Source of the DNA: Absidia repens
Lineage: Eukaryota > Mucoromycota > Mucoromycetes > Mucorales > Cunninghamellaceae
Direction of reading: 5' to 3'
NCBI GenBank assembly: GCA_002105175.1
Contig: MCGE01000060.1
Coordinates: forward strand, 1-64,000
Length of the DNA stretch: 64,000 bases
In this document: in pieces, positions 11,516 to 20,715 of the stretch
Numbering within the stretch: the stretch's first letter is position 1
Layout: each line of letters opens with the position of its first letter
Made by a program: the position numbers and the translations under genes
Notes under the pieces: generated by a model
Database searches by the model: none
What the model was told of the DNA's origin: nothing
What the model saw: the letters and a program-made list of their open reading frames with translations, nothing else

Positions 11516-11926
11516 TCAAGTCAAATTATCGATAGGATCCTTTTTTGGGCTTTCAATCGTTGGCTGGGTGTGACTATGGTGATAAAAATAGGCAAAACGC
11601 TGTTGCATGGTTCTTTGCTTGGTGTTCATGCGTTGAAACTGTATTCCACTTTTAAACACCCGTTTTACTTCCGAACAACAAAAAACAGCAACAAAATACA
11701 ACAAGAATACGACGTTTGAAGATACGCGCCTGTTCATTAAAACTTCAACAGCCTTTGATATCTGGGAAAAATGGCACCAAGTTGAGCAACTACTTTGTGA
11801 GTTCCCCTCCCTTTTTTTCCTTTTTTTTTTTTTTGTGATGTTAAAAGGAAATAATCTCCTTTTTTTTTGTAGGGCTCGTCCAACCTCTCTCTCGTTCTTT
11901 GTCTTTACGTTTTTTATCTTCGTCAT
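11516..11926 (-). CDS. Hypothetical ORF, doubtful
   Basis: An uninterrupted frame of about 136 codons. The N-terminal part is low-complexity Lys/Arg encoded by A/T runs. The downstream part (FQRMNTKQRTMQQRFAYFYH) has more even composition. A hydrophobic stretch (VVFLLYFVAVFCC) sits in the middle and could be an intron read in frame. No family was recognised. The frame abuts a family X repeat and may be a chance frame or a gene fragment. Confidence 0.15.
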   Translation of the reverse strand: MTKIKNVKTKNEREVGRALQKKRRLFPFNITKKKKRKKREGNSQSSCSTWCHFSQISKAVEVLMNRRVSSNVVFLLYFVAVFCCSEVKRVFKSGIQFQRMNTKQRTMQQRFAYFYHHSHTQPTIESPKKDPIDNLT

Positions 11927-12785
11927 TATGGCTCCATGAAGGTCGTCATGGACTTTGGTGAACTTCGTTTATTGTTAGGATTAGTTTGAAGGGTTTTCAA
12001 TTCACGGATTACAACATGCACGAGGAATCCCATTCATTTTGGATTCAGGATTTGAGGTCACGACTAGCTGGCTCTTTGAAGTCTTCATTTGCTTAGTTTA
12101 TTATTAGCTTTTCATAGTGGTTTTTATTCACATCTAAATAAAATATGTCTCTTTTTTCATAGTTTAACGAAAAATATTTCATTAGTCTCTATGTCATGCC
12201 ATGTGTAATATGTCCCGTTTTTACTATCATCACTCCTTTTTTAGTAATGTTGACCTTCATGCTCATGCTGAACTGCACCATAAGATATACTTGTTTATTT
12301 TATGGGACGATTAAAATTGTTTACATCCTATATTATTGGTGTTGACTTATGTATCATAGATGGTATCCAACTACTAAAGAAGATTTTCATCAATGTCACA
12401 TTCATCAATATTGCGGATTCTATATGGAAACACCTAGTCTTTTTTGAGAAAACAGCGTGAAAAATGATGAATATTATGACACTGAACCTGATGGTCATGC
12501 GTAGTCGGCTCATACCTAGAGCATTTATTTTTTGTATAACACCTTTTTTTTTCTACACGCCTATGTCCACTCCGGTCGACCGGACAAACTTTTCAACGTG
12601 CTATATGCCAGAGGTTGAAATCAATGACAAAAAAGAGACGTAGTTTATTTAGATATATTTAATATAAAAAAAAGAGCCACTAAACTAAGCTATTGATAGG
12701 GAGGGAACGTGTTTCCATATCTTTAAATCCATATTTATTAAACTTCATCTAATTTAATGGAGGTCCCAAATCACGATTTTAAAAA
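11876..12785 (+). mobile_element. Family X repeat copy (about 0.9 kb)
   Basis: Nearly collinear with 24418-25390. Both share the GGGCTCGTCCAAC start, the X signature (AAGGGTTTTCA, CATTTTGGATTCAGGATTTG), a long common middle (TCATTAGTCTCTATGTCATG, GAACTGCACCATAAGATA, TTTGAGAAAACAGCGTG) and the end GGAGGTCCCAAATCACGA. It has no coding capacity. Its right end is cut where a Y element begins at 12786. Confidence 0.6.
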
Positions 12786-12793
12786 GGGAATTG

Positions 12794-12945
12794 CTCCGTT
12801 TCAGAGGAATTTCAGAGGCTTCAGAGGATTTTCAGAGGATTTTCAGAGGATTTTCAGAGGATTTCAGAGGATTTTCAGAGGAATTTCAGAGGATTTTTCA
12901 GAGACCGTCCCGTACCACCTTTATTGTATCGCCGATAACTACCAG
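12794..12945 (+). repeat. Subterminal TTTTCAGAGGA tandem repeats of element A
   Basis: About ten imperfect 10-12 bp units of (T)TTTCAGAGGA run from the terminus to the GACCGTCCCGTACC box. Equivalent arrays lie at 18188-18252, 19632-19690 and 19770-19888 with different unit numbers. Such clustered subterminal motifs are typical transposase-binding arrays in hAT-like elements; that role is inferred here. Confidence 0.6.
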
Positions 12946-13349
12946 ATTAAACAAGCTTTGTGACATTAGCGATATAAAAAAATTGGCATGTTATTCAATA
13001 GACTAATGCTTTAAAATATACAAAAAAAAAAAAAAAATTATGCTTTAAAAAAATAAAATAAAAATCATGATTATCATTTTCGTTTTGGAATGAAATTTGT
13101 TTGGCATATATTTTCCTCATGACGGACTTTTTGGTAATAGTGCTTGATGATCGTTTTTATCTTAGTGGTTGTTAGTGGTGGTGTTGCTTTTTGATAAAGA
13201 TGGGTTACTAGTAAAGGTGTAGGTGGTGATGGTGCTAAATTCAATACTGAAGGAGGAGGCGGTGGAACCTATGGCAAATTTTATTTTTCAATTGGTGAAT
13301 CCAATATAGACGGTGGTGACTATACTGGTTTTTTGACAGATCTTTCAAT

Positions 13350-13508
13350 TGTGTGGCGTACCTAACACAATTGTCGATGCTTCCGCTTCGACTCCAGATG
13401 TGGTATAGGCCTATCAGAGCCACGCTTTTATTCGTAGTTTTAATAATGTTTTTGTAATATAAGTGATTTTTTCTAACACCATCCCTAATCCTCATACCTT
13501 TCAAAGCT
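13350..13508 (+). repeat. DIRS left inverted terminal repeat
   Basis: It begins TGTGTGGCGTACCTAACACA and ends near CTCATACCTTT. From about 13400 it is the reverse complement of the right repeat. The first 50 bases have their complement only in the ICR (17277-17332). Confidence 0.85.
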
Positions 13509-13554
13509 ACGCATTCGTGGTTAATAAAAATTTTTATCTACTAAATTAAACCAT

Positions 13555-14396
13555 ATGAACCATGCCGAATTCTTCAACCAACTCTCCCCCGCAGAGTTGC
13601 AAAACCTGGTCAACATGGCCCAAAATCTCCAAACTGAAGGACAGTCATACCAACTGCCTGAAGACATCCACCGAGAACTCGAAACTGTCACCTCCAAGGA
13701 CAGAAAAACCATCAACGGCAAGTTCGCAAAAAGTATTGCCAAATACGACGGTGACACCTGGACAAAGGGTGGCGCCACAAATAAACAATTGGTGGCAGAG
13801 CTCAAGCGTAGCCACGTGGATGCCAATCAGCTCGTCCAACAGATGTACAAGGATGCCGAAAAAGTACGACTTACGGCAAGAGCAGCCACCGAACTCTTCG
13901 AAGATATTGGCACCATTCTCGAGGAAGATGATCCAACAACAGCAATGCAGCAACTCCTCAAGATGCGACAAAAATGTCAAGCCTTGGCAGTGTATGGTTT
14001 CAGCACCAGTAAGCAGCTTGACAACGACGCCAAAAGCTTACCGTCAATTCCATCAAGCTCCCCGCCTCAATGCGATACATCGATGAAGCAGAAGAGGAAG
14101 ATAAGGACATGGCATTTTCAGCCGAAGACATGGAACGACTACACAGTGAACGATTCCAAGAACGACTCCTGCAACAGACAACAAATCGACGAGGTGGATA
14201 TGGAAATGGAAATGGATTTGGAAAACAAGCATTCAGGGGTGGAAGACAATCTTTTGGTTTCCAACAACGCAATCAACAACAACAACAAAAATCTTTTTTT
14301 GGGAAACCCCGCCAACACCAATCACACCAACAGTCCAACAACCCATTCCACGCCAGCCAATCAAGACCTCCGCCATCAACATCTCCTTCCCAATGA
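13555..14396 (+). pseudogene. DIRS gag-like ORF, frameshifted
   Basis: Starts at ATG 13555 with MNHAEFFNQLSPAELQNLV. The first frame (to about 14038) is acidic and helical. A one-base frame change near 14038-14050 is needed to continue into the second frame (MRYIDEAEEEDKDMAF.., to 14396). The second frame ends in an Arg/Gly/Gln-rich tail (NRRGGYGNGNGFGKQ, RQSFGFQQRNQQQQQ) of the kind that binds nucleic acid. Position and composition fit the nucleocapsid-like first ORF of DIRS elements, and no zinc knuckle is seen. The first frame stays open past the shift for about 200 codons but with low-complexity content, so I treat it as off-frame. Confidence 0.6.
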
Positions 14397-16249
14397 AATC
14401 TCCATCAATAACATCGGCCCCACACTATACAATACCGATGGATGGGATAGCTCCGGGGGGACGACTACAACATTTCGAGGAATATTGGCGACAGACCACA
14501 TCACACAAATGGCCAATTTCGGTGATTACGGAAGGTTTCCGGATTCAATGGGAACATCCACCAATACCTTGGCATTCAACGAAATCATCAGCGGCAACCC
14601 TGGATCAGTCGGTAAATCAATTCTTAGCATCAAACATAATCGAAGTGTCGCCCGATGAAGACTCACGTTACTTATCACACCTATTTGCAATTCAGGAGGA
14701 AACCAAATTACGACCAATTTTGGATTGCAAGAAAATCAACCAATTCATTCAGTGCAACCATTTCAAAATGGAAGGGTACCCGCATTACGGGAAATTATTC
14801 AGAAAGACGACTGGATTTGCAAACTCGACTTGAAGGACGCCTATGTGGTGGTACCAATACATCCGGACTCTCGACGATTTCTATCGTTCCGCCATCAAAA
14901 TATTATTTACCAATATTCGACACTGCCTTTCGGACTGAGCGTCGCACCACGGGTTTTCTCCAAACTCATGCGTTATGCGATGACTTACTTGCGGGAACAG
15001 GGGATCCGCTTGGTGTACTATTTGGACGACATATGCTTGCTTACAAAATCGAAATCGGAGATGGCGCACAACGTCAAGGTGGTAACGAATCATTTAGAAC
15101 GACTGGGGTTTATCATCAATCAAAAGAAAAGCGACACCCAACCTCGGAAAATCCAAGACTTCCTCGGTTTTACGTTCAACACCACCTCAATGAAGATCAG
15201 TGTACCCTTGAAGAAGATGAAGAAATTAGAAACCAAGGTCAAACAAGCTTTAAACACTCAATCATGTCGATGGATGGCGGGACTCTTGGGTATGATCACC
15301 AGCATGCTTCCGGCGATTGGGGATGCACTACTCCACATTCGATATCTACAACGGGATCTGGCAAAGAACCTACGGGGTCAACACTACAACTGGGAAAACC
15401 CCTGTCCGTTATCAACCATGGCATACCTGGACCTGAATTGGTGGATGACACTCGCAAACAGCAGGAACGGCTTGGCAATCAAACCTCTGGAACGCAAACC
15501 TCCAATCGATACAATCTACGTGGATGCATCAGACACGGGTTGGGGGGTGAAATCCAATCTAATGGCAACATGGGACATTGGACGTCAGTCGAAAAAGATT
15601 ATTCAATCAATGTGCGGGAGCTCAAGACGATCTTATTCGCCCTACAACTTCACCAAAAAGAGTATGCTCACCAACACATCGAAATTCACAGCGACAACAT
15701 GACGGCTTTGAAGTACGTCAAGAAACAAGGGGGTACAGCATCACCGATCTTACAAGCACTGGCGCTGGAAATTCATTCATTAGCGATCGAGCACAATCTC
15801 ACACTTACTTTTCACCACATTGCGGGGAAGAACAACATAGAAGCGGATCAACTCAGTCGCTATCAATCGACGTACGAATGGACTCTTCCTCTCAACCGAC
15901 TGAAATCACTGTGCCGGGAATGGGTTTCCGACCCACGATCGACGCCTTTGCCTCACGAACCAACAACAAGCTTCCGACATTCTGGAGTTACCACCCGGAT
16001 CCAGCGGCAGCCGCAACAGATGCATTTCAACAAGCATGGCCGAAGAAAGGTCTCTACCTTCACCCTCCGTGGAAACTAATTCCTCAAGTATTGCAACGTC
16101 TCAAGGAACAGAAGGTGAAAACAGCACTGATGGTGACACCATATTGGCCGATGCAACATTGGTGGCCACTGATGATGGCACAAGCTATACAAGGACCTCG
16201 GAAAATCCAACTGGCAAGAAACAAAACCCTGGCAGGATGGCTATTATAG
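14393..16249 (+). pseudogene. DIRS reverse transcriptase - RNase H - methyltransferase-like polyprotein, frameshifted
   Basis: It starts at ATG 14393, overlapping the gag stop. RT motifs in order are LDLKDAYVVVPIHPDSRRF, STLPFGLSVAPRVFSKLM and the catalytic LVYYLDDICLL (YLDD). RNase H-type motifs follow: IYVDASDTGWGV, NVRELKTILFAL, IEIHSDNMTALKYV and NIEADQLSR. The last part (TIDAFASRTNNKLPTFWS, GLYLHPPWKLIPQVL, VTPYWPMQHWWPL) matches the methyltransferase-like module seen after RNase H in DIRS elements. Frame changes near 14780, 15565 and 15905 are required to read it through, so the copy is defective or contains assembly indels. The role is reverse transcription of the element RNA. Confidence 0.8.
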
Positions 16250-17250
16250 AAGAGGCGTACGGCAAATCGGGCTTAAATCGGCGCTCCAGGCGATATTTGG
16301 GATGTACGACAAGACAATCAACAAGGACTCAATATGATGGACTCTGGAACAAATGGTGGAACTGGTGTTATGCACAAGAACCGCCAAAGGACCCATTACA
16401 TTATGATCCAAACTCGGTGGTCGCGTGGCTCACGGATTCTTCTTCTCGATCAATGTCACATCTAAACTCAATGCGTTCTAGCGTGGCTTCAGTTTATACC
16501 GTACTACATAACGACAAACCTCAATTGGCATACCATCAAGCAGTACAAGCTTTTTTCCGGGCAAGAAAACGAAGGCAACCAATTGTCCACAAGACCAATG
16601 ATGAAATCTGGGATCTTAAGACACTTATTGACTACATAAAAACTTGGGGTCCGACTGCCACTTTGACTTTGAACCAACTTCAAGACAAAACTATCATCAT
16701 GTTGTGTATTGCTACCATGTGGCGTCCGCGTTCCTATATTGGCAGACTACTTTCAAAAGATATTGAATGGCTCTGGGACAAACAACAACCCTCATCTTTG
16801 GCAGGAGTGCGCATTTTAGCAAGACAACCGAAAGAAGCTACTCAAAAGTATTCCACTTTGGCCATTCTACCTGATCAGGTGAACACTTGTCCGGTTATAA
16901 CACTGTTTACATTCATGGAACGCACCAAGGATATTCGTAAGAATGCACCTGCCATACAATCGCTATTTCTGGCTTATCTGGACCATGCAACCAAGCCAGT
17001 AAAGAAAATGGATGAAAAAACGGTAGCACAACACATCAAATCAATCATGCAAGCGGCTGGAATTGACACCACAAATTTTACGTCACATTCAATCCGCTCC
17101 GCATCCGGAACAGCAGCATATCAACAAGGAATCAGCCAGCAGCAAATCAAGATACATGGAAACTGGAGCTTAAACTCAGACACTTTGAACGGTACTATCT
17201 ACGACCCAACAACAAGCTCAGCAAGGCTCGCGAGTTATTGCAAAAACTGA
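16237..17250 (+). CDS. DIRS tyrosine recombinase
   Basis: An intact 337-aa frame from ATG 16237, overlapping the end of the polyprotein. The N-terminal SAM-like DNA-binding part includes STRTQYDGLWNKWWNWCYAQ. Catalytic landmarks are an Arg-containing helix (CIATMWRPRSYIGRL), the HxxR box (SHSIRSASG), the GNWS box (third catalytic position) and a C-terminal Tyr in TIYDPTTSS. Tyrosine recombinases of DIRS elements integrate a circular DNA intermediate without an integrase-type duplication, which agrees with the TTCAAT junctions. This is the only DIRS frame here with no break, so it may still be functional. An upstream in-frame extension to 16036 is probably overlap rather than protein. Confidence 0.85.
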   Translation: MAIIEEAYGKSGLNRRSRRYLGCTTRQSTRTQYDGLWNKWWNWCYAQEPPKDPLHYDPNSVVAWLTDSSSRSMSHLNSMRSSVASVYTVLHNDKPQLAYHQAVQAFFRARKRRQPIVHKTNDEIWDLKTLIDYIKTWGPTATLTLNQLQDKTIIMLCIATMWRPRSYIGRLLSKDIEWLWDKQQPSSLAGVRILARQPKEATQKYSTLAILPDQVNTCPVITLFTFMERTKDIRKNAPAIQSLFLAYLDHATKPVKKMDEKTVAQHIKSIMQAAGIDTTNFTSHSIRSASGTAAYQQGISQQQIKIHGNWSLNSDTLNGTIYDPTTSSARLASYCKN

Positions 17251-17276
17251 TTTTGGATGATGCTGAAAAAGATACC

Positions 17277-17366
17277 ACATCTGGAGTCGAAGCGGAAGTA
17301 TCGACAATTGTGTTAGGTACGCCACACAATTGAATAGATGCTGGAGCGAAGACGAGAGATGTGGTA
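17277..17366 (+). repeat. DIRS internal complementary region
   Basis: The first part is the reverse complement of the left outer end (13350-13404). The second part is the reverse complement of the right outer end (17619-17651). They are fused through ACAATTGAATAG, which is the sequence expected for the joined ends of a circular intermediate sharing one TTCAAT. Confidence 0.85.
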
Positions 17367-17512
17367 GGAACCCACCCTTATAGAATTAGATTATTTATTT
17401 TATTTTTATTTTATTTTATTTATTATTATTTATTTTATCAATTATCTCTATTTATTATATGTATTATCAATTCCCACCCTGATCTCTCTGTCCATCCAAA
17501 ATCATTAGACTA

Positions 17513-17651
17513 GCTTAGAAAGGTATGAGGATTAGGGATGGTGTTAGAAAAATCACTTATATTACAAAAACATTATTAAAACTACGAATAAAAGCGTGGC
17601 TCTGATAGGCCTATACCACATCTCTCGTCTTCGCTCCAGCATCTATTCAAT
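17513..17651 (+). repeat. DIRS right inverted terminal repeat
   Basis: Reverse complement of the left repeat between 17519 and 17625. It ends in the unique stretch CTCGTCTTCGCTCCAGCATC followed by TATTCAAT. Confidence 0.85.
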
Positions 17652-18174
17652 AGACGTTTTGAGAGTCCTAATAATTGGTACTACTCAGGTGAGTCAATCT
17701 GCTGAAAAAAAAGGAAGCATATATGCTGTTTGTCATTTTCCCATCCAAACTGAAAAATTACAAGTCGACCGTCCTTTTATGCCTATCATCTACTTTGTAA
17801 ATTTTGTCGCCAATTTACATGATCGTTTAAAAATGCCAACTAGTAGGTTCCATAGCCATGATCCGACCATAAATCATGTAATCTTGTTCTATGATACTGT
17901 CCTTACTTATAATTTCTAGAAAACAATTGCGTTGATCATTGTTGTCGTTGCTGTTCATATTATCGGATACAGTCAGGAGTAGTGTTGCATTGCAATACGT
18001 TTATTCGGTAGAATAAATCTTCAACGAGAGGGTCAATGCTTTACATCCTGGACCATACTCCTTGATAAAGATAGATTTCTCCAATTGGAAGGTGACTAGT
18101 CATAACAAATAGAAACAATAGCGCACCAAACAATATGGTAAAAAGAGGTAGAGAAGTAAGTGTCAATTTCTTTT

Positions 18175-19699
18175 GGGAATTACTCCATTTCAGAGGATTT
18201 TCAGAGGATTTTCAGAGGGTTTTCAGAGGGTTTTCAGAGGATTTTTCAGAGACCGTCCCGTACCACCTTTATTGTATCGCCGGTAATTAGCAATTTAAAC
18301 AAGCTTTGTGACATTAGCAATAAAAAAGAAATCGACACTTACTTCTTTACCTCTTTTACCATATTATTTGGAGCGCTATTGTTTCTATTTGTTATGACTA
18401 GTCATCTTCCAATTGGAGAAATCTATCTTTATCAAGGAGTATGATTCAGGATGTAAAGCATTGACCCTCTCGTTGAAGATTTATTCTACCGAATAAACGT
18501 ATTGCAATGCAACACTATTTCTGACTGTATCCGATAATATGAACAACAACGACAACAATGATCAACGCAATTATTTTCTAGAAATTATAAGTAAGGACAG
18601 TATCATAGAACAAGATTACATGATTTATGGTCGGATCATGGCTATGGAACCTAGGGCTCTTAATTTGGTCCCGTCCCGATTCTGGTATTGAGAAAAAGTC
18701 CTCAATACCTGGTACCGATCAATACCAATACCTACTAGCGGTATTGTCTCGCTAAGGTTTTGGTATTGCTAATCCCGCTAAGAGGTATTGATCAATACCA
18801 ATACTTAGAAGTGGTACCGTCCCGCTAAGGTTTTGGTATTGCTAATCCCGCTAAGAGGTATTGATCAATACCAATACTTATAAGTGATACCATCCCGCTA
18901 AGGTATTGGTATTGCTAATCCCGCTAACATGGTATTGTTCAATACCAATACTCCTCATTTAGGTATTGTTAAGAGCCCTAATGGAACCTATTAGTTGGCA
19001 TTTTTAAACGATCATGTAAATTGGCGCCAAAATTTACAAAGTAGATGATAGGCATAAAAGGATGGTCGACTTGTAATTTTTCAGTTTGGATGGGAAAATG
19101 ACAAACAGCATATACGCTTCCTTTTTTTTCAGCAGATTGACTCACCTGAGCAGTACCAATTATCAGGACTCTCAAAACGTCTATTGAAAGATCTGTCAAA
19201 AAAAAAACCATTATAGTCACCACCGTCTACATTGGATTCACCAATTGAAAAATAAAATTTGCCATCGGTTCCACCACCTCCTCCTTCAGTATCGAATTTA
19301 GCACCATTACCACCTACACCTTTACTAGTAACCCATCTTTATCCAAAAGCAACACCACCACTAACAACCACTAAGATAAAAACGATCATCAAGCACTATT
19401 ACCAAAAAGTCCGTCATGAGGAAAATATATGCCAAACAAATTTCATTCCAAAACGAAAATGATAATCATGATTTTTATTTTTATTTTTTTAAAGCATAAT
19501 TTTTTTTTTTTTTTGTATATTTTAAAGCATTAGTCTATTGAATAAACAATGCCAATTTTTTATATCGCTAATGTCACAAAGCTTGTTTAATCTGGTAGTT
19601 ATCGGCGATACAATAAAGGTGGTACGGGACGGTCTCTGAAAAATCCTCTGAAATTCCTCTGAAAACCCTCTGAAAATCCTCTGAAATGGAGCAATTCCC
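18175..19699. mobile_element. Family Y element B, nested in element A
   Basis: The ends are GGGAATTACTCC and GGAGCAATTCCC. They are flanked by a perfect 8-bp duplication TTTCTTTT (18167-18174 and 19700-19707). Removing B restores a contiguous right end of element A (..GTCAATTTCTTTTTTATTGC..), which matches the corresponding sequence in B itself. B is in the opposite orientation to A, so together they form a large imperfect palindrome. B carries a 329-bp MITE. Confidence 0.8.
18652..18980. mobile_element. hAT-type MITE (329 bp)
   Basis: Terminal inverted repeats TAGGGCTCTTAA and TTAAGAGCCCTA are flanked by the 8-bp duplication ATGGAACC (18644-18651 and 18981-18988). The same site without insertion is present in element A (reverse strand near 17840-17862). 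The interior is a tandem array of about 73-bp units, each containing the perfect palindrome GGTATTGATCAATACC or a variant. It has no coding capacity. Confidence 0.85.
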
Positions 19700-19899
19700 T
19701 TTCTTTTTTATTGCTAATGTCACAAAGCTTGTTTAAATTGCTAATTACCGGCGATACAATAAAGGTGGTACGGGACGGTCTCTGAAAAATCCTCTGAAAT
19801 TCCTCTGAAAACCCTCTGAAAATCCTCTGAAAATCCTCTGAAAATCCTCTGAAAATCCTCTGAAGCCTCTGAAAATCCTCTGAAATGGAGCAATTCCCA

Positions 19900-20250
19900 A
19901 AAAAAAAGCAGTCAACATATCCATCCAATTTAAACCTCGTTTAATGCATTAGAGGTCAGTAGGATCTAAAAAAAAAAAAAAAAAAGCAGTTCGTAATGTG
20001 AATCCAAAAGTCATAAAAAATCAAATTCTCCAATGTCATCCCGCTCCGCGTTTAGGCTTAAAAGAATGAATCAAAAGTAATAAATTATACGGTTTTTTAT
20101 TATGCGGACTACATATTAAAGAGAAAAAAAAGCACTGATGACTGTCATAACAGGAGTTACCAACAAATGAAATGTTTAGGAACAACTTTCGAATAAACAC
20201 AACCCCGTTAAAGAGGGGGGGGGGATGAACTTGCTTAACGAAAGCGGATT
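19900..20250. other. Intergenic, no gene seen
   Basis: AT-rich, with an A-run near 19970-19985. No feature is supported. Confidence 0.3.
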
Positions 20251-20254
20251 ATGG

Positions 20255-20715
20255 TTAAGCTGGTGGGGTATTAGGAGCAACAGGACGACCACCAGGACGA
20301 CCACCAGGACCACCACCAGGACGACCACCAGGACCACCAAGAGGACCACCACCAGGACCACCACCAGGACGACCACCAAGACGAGAACCACGGCGAGGAG
20401 CAGTACGACCACCAATAAGACCGTCAAGAAGGTGGTTAAAACCACCATTTTGTCGAATGAAAGTATTAACAGGTTCTGTACCCTGCGGCAGTTGTCGTCG
20501 TTCCAAGTCTTGTCGATCACCAGGAGATGCATCACACGAACGGTCTGAGTCTGAAATACAATGGGTAATTTCTTGTAATTTGGCGGCGTCCACGGGACGA
20601 CCCTTGGTTGTGGTGGTGCCATCAACATCATCATGTTTGTAACGAGAATCTAAGGGAATCCCCTGGGTCATCACGACTGAGAACGCCACTAAAAGCAAAT
20701 AGAAGGTTTTACCAT
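20255..20715 (-). CDS. Putative secreted Gly/Pro/Arg-rich protein
   Basis: The open frame ends at 20255. A hydrophobic leader (TFYLLLVAFSVVMTQG) is followed by IPLDSRYKHDD, a middle segment with two Cys, and a C-terminal tail of about 45 residues of GGRPGGGPGG type. The tail is encoded by a GGNCGNCC-rich tandem repeat at 20280-20400. The only ATG giving a full leader (20715) is one base out of frame. Either the start is an in-frame internal ATG (about 20671), or an upstream exon exists, or there is a one-base defect. Its placement suggests a cell-wall or secreted protein, and the tail may vary in length by repeat slippage. No family is recognised. Confidence 0.4.

Larger units (their letters stand above)
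13350..17651 (+). mobile_element. DIRS-type YR retrotransposon
   Basis: The order is inverted terminal repeat, gag-like ORF, RT/RNase H/methyltransferase-like region, tyrosine recombinase, internal complementary region (ICR), inverted terminal repeat. The arms 13400-13508 and 17513-17625 are reverse complements (landmark GCGTGGCTCTGATAGGCC). The unique outer ends of both arms are each complementary to half of the ICR at 17277-17366, the hallmark of DIRS-1-like elements. TTCAAT occurs at both junctions (13344-13349 and 17646-17651). The DIRS-free sibling at 19165-19200 has a single copy, so integration left no classical duplication. The polyprotein region carries several frameshifts, so this copy is probably no longer fully autonomous. 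Confidence 0.9.
13215..17919 (+). pseudogene. Coding relic carried by Y element A, split by the DIRS insertion
   Basis: The frame reads through 13215-13349, then resumes at about 17646-17919 after the DIRS element. Readable blocks include KFYFSIGESNIDGGDYTGFL, then DVLRVLIIGTTQVSQSAEKK, CHFPIQTEKLQVDRPFMPII and NLHDRLKMP. The same peptide is uninterrupted by DIRS in the inverted sibling (18981-19310, minus). A diverged version is present at 39180-39560. Conservation across three copies suggests a real protein-coding origin, perhaps a captured host gene fragment. No family was recognised. Confidence 0.4.
12786..19898. mobile_element. Family Y element A, host of nested insertions
   Basis: The left end starts GGGAATTGCTCC and the right end finishes GGAGCAATTCCC. 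Each is followed inward by tandem TTTTCAGAGGA units and a box reading GACCGTCCCGTACCACC..TTGTATCGCCG. Within it are a DIRS retrotransposon (13350-17651) and a second Y copy (18175-19699). After removing these, the element is about 1.3 kb. Its interior carries a decayed coding stretch (see 13215-13349 plus 17652-17919). The immediate flanks are A-rich and do not give a clear target duplication. Confidence 0.65.

Noticed and set aside
12786..12800. Target-site duplication for Y element A
   Set aside because: The flanks are TTTAAAAA on the left and AAAAAAAA on the right. A-rich DNA makes any match meaningless.
14655..16079. A single long open frame of about 470 codons as one protein
   Set aside because: Only its last third (RNase H) is in the coding phase. 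The first two thirds are a shadow of the RT, whose catalytic YLDD is in another frame.
15578..16249. Separate gene on the plus strand
   Set aside because: The useful part is the methyltransferase-like end of the DIRS polyprotein. The upstream half is an off-frame read of RNase H.
20280..20400. CRISPR-like or minisatellite array
   Set aside because: The short GGACCACCACCA-type repeats have no spacers. They encode the Gly/Pro tail of an ORF and the genome is eukaryotic.
20225..20548. Plus-strand Thr/Arg repeat ORF
   Set aside because: Shadow of the GGRPGGGP repeat frame on the minus strand, with no start context or leader.
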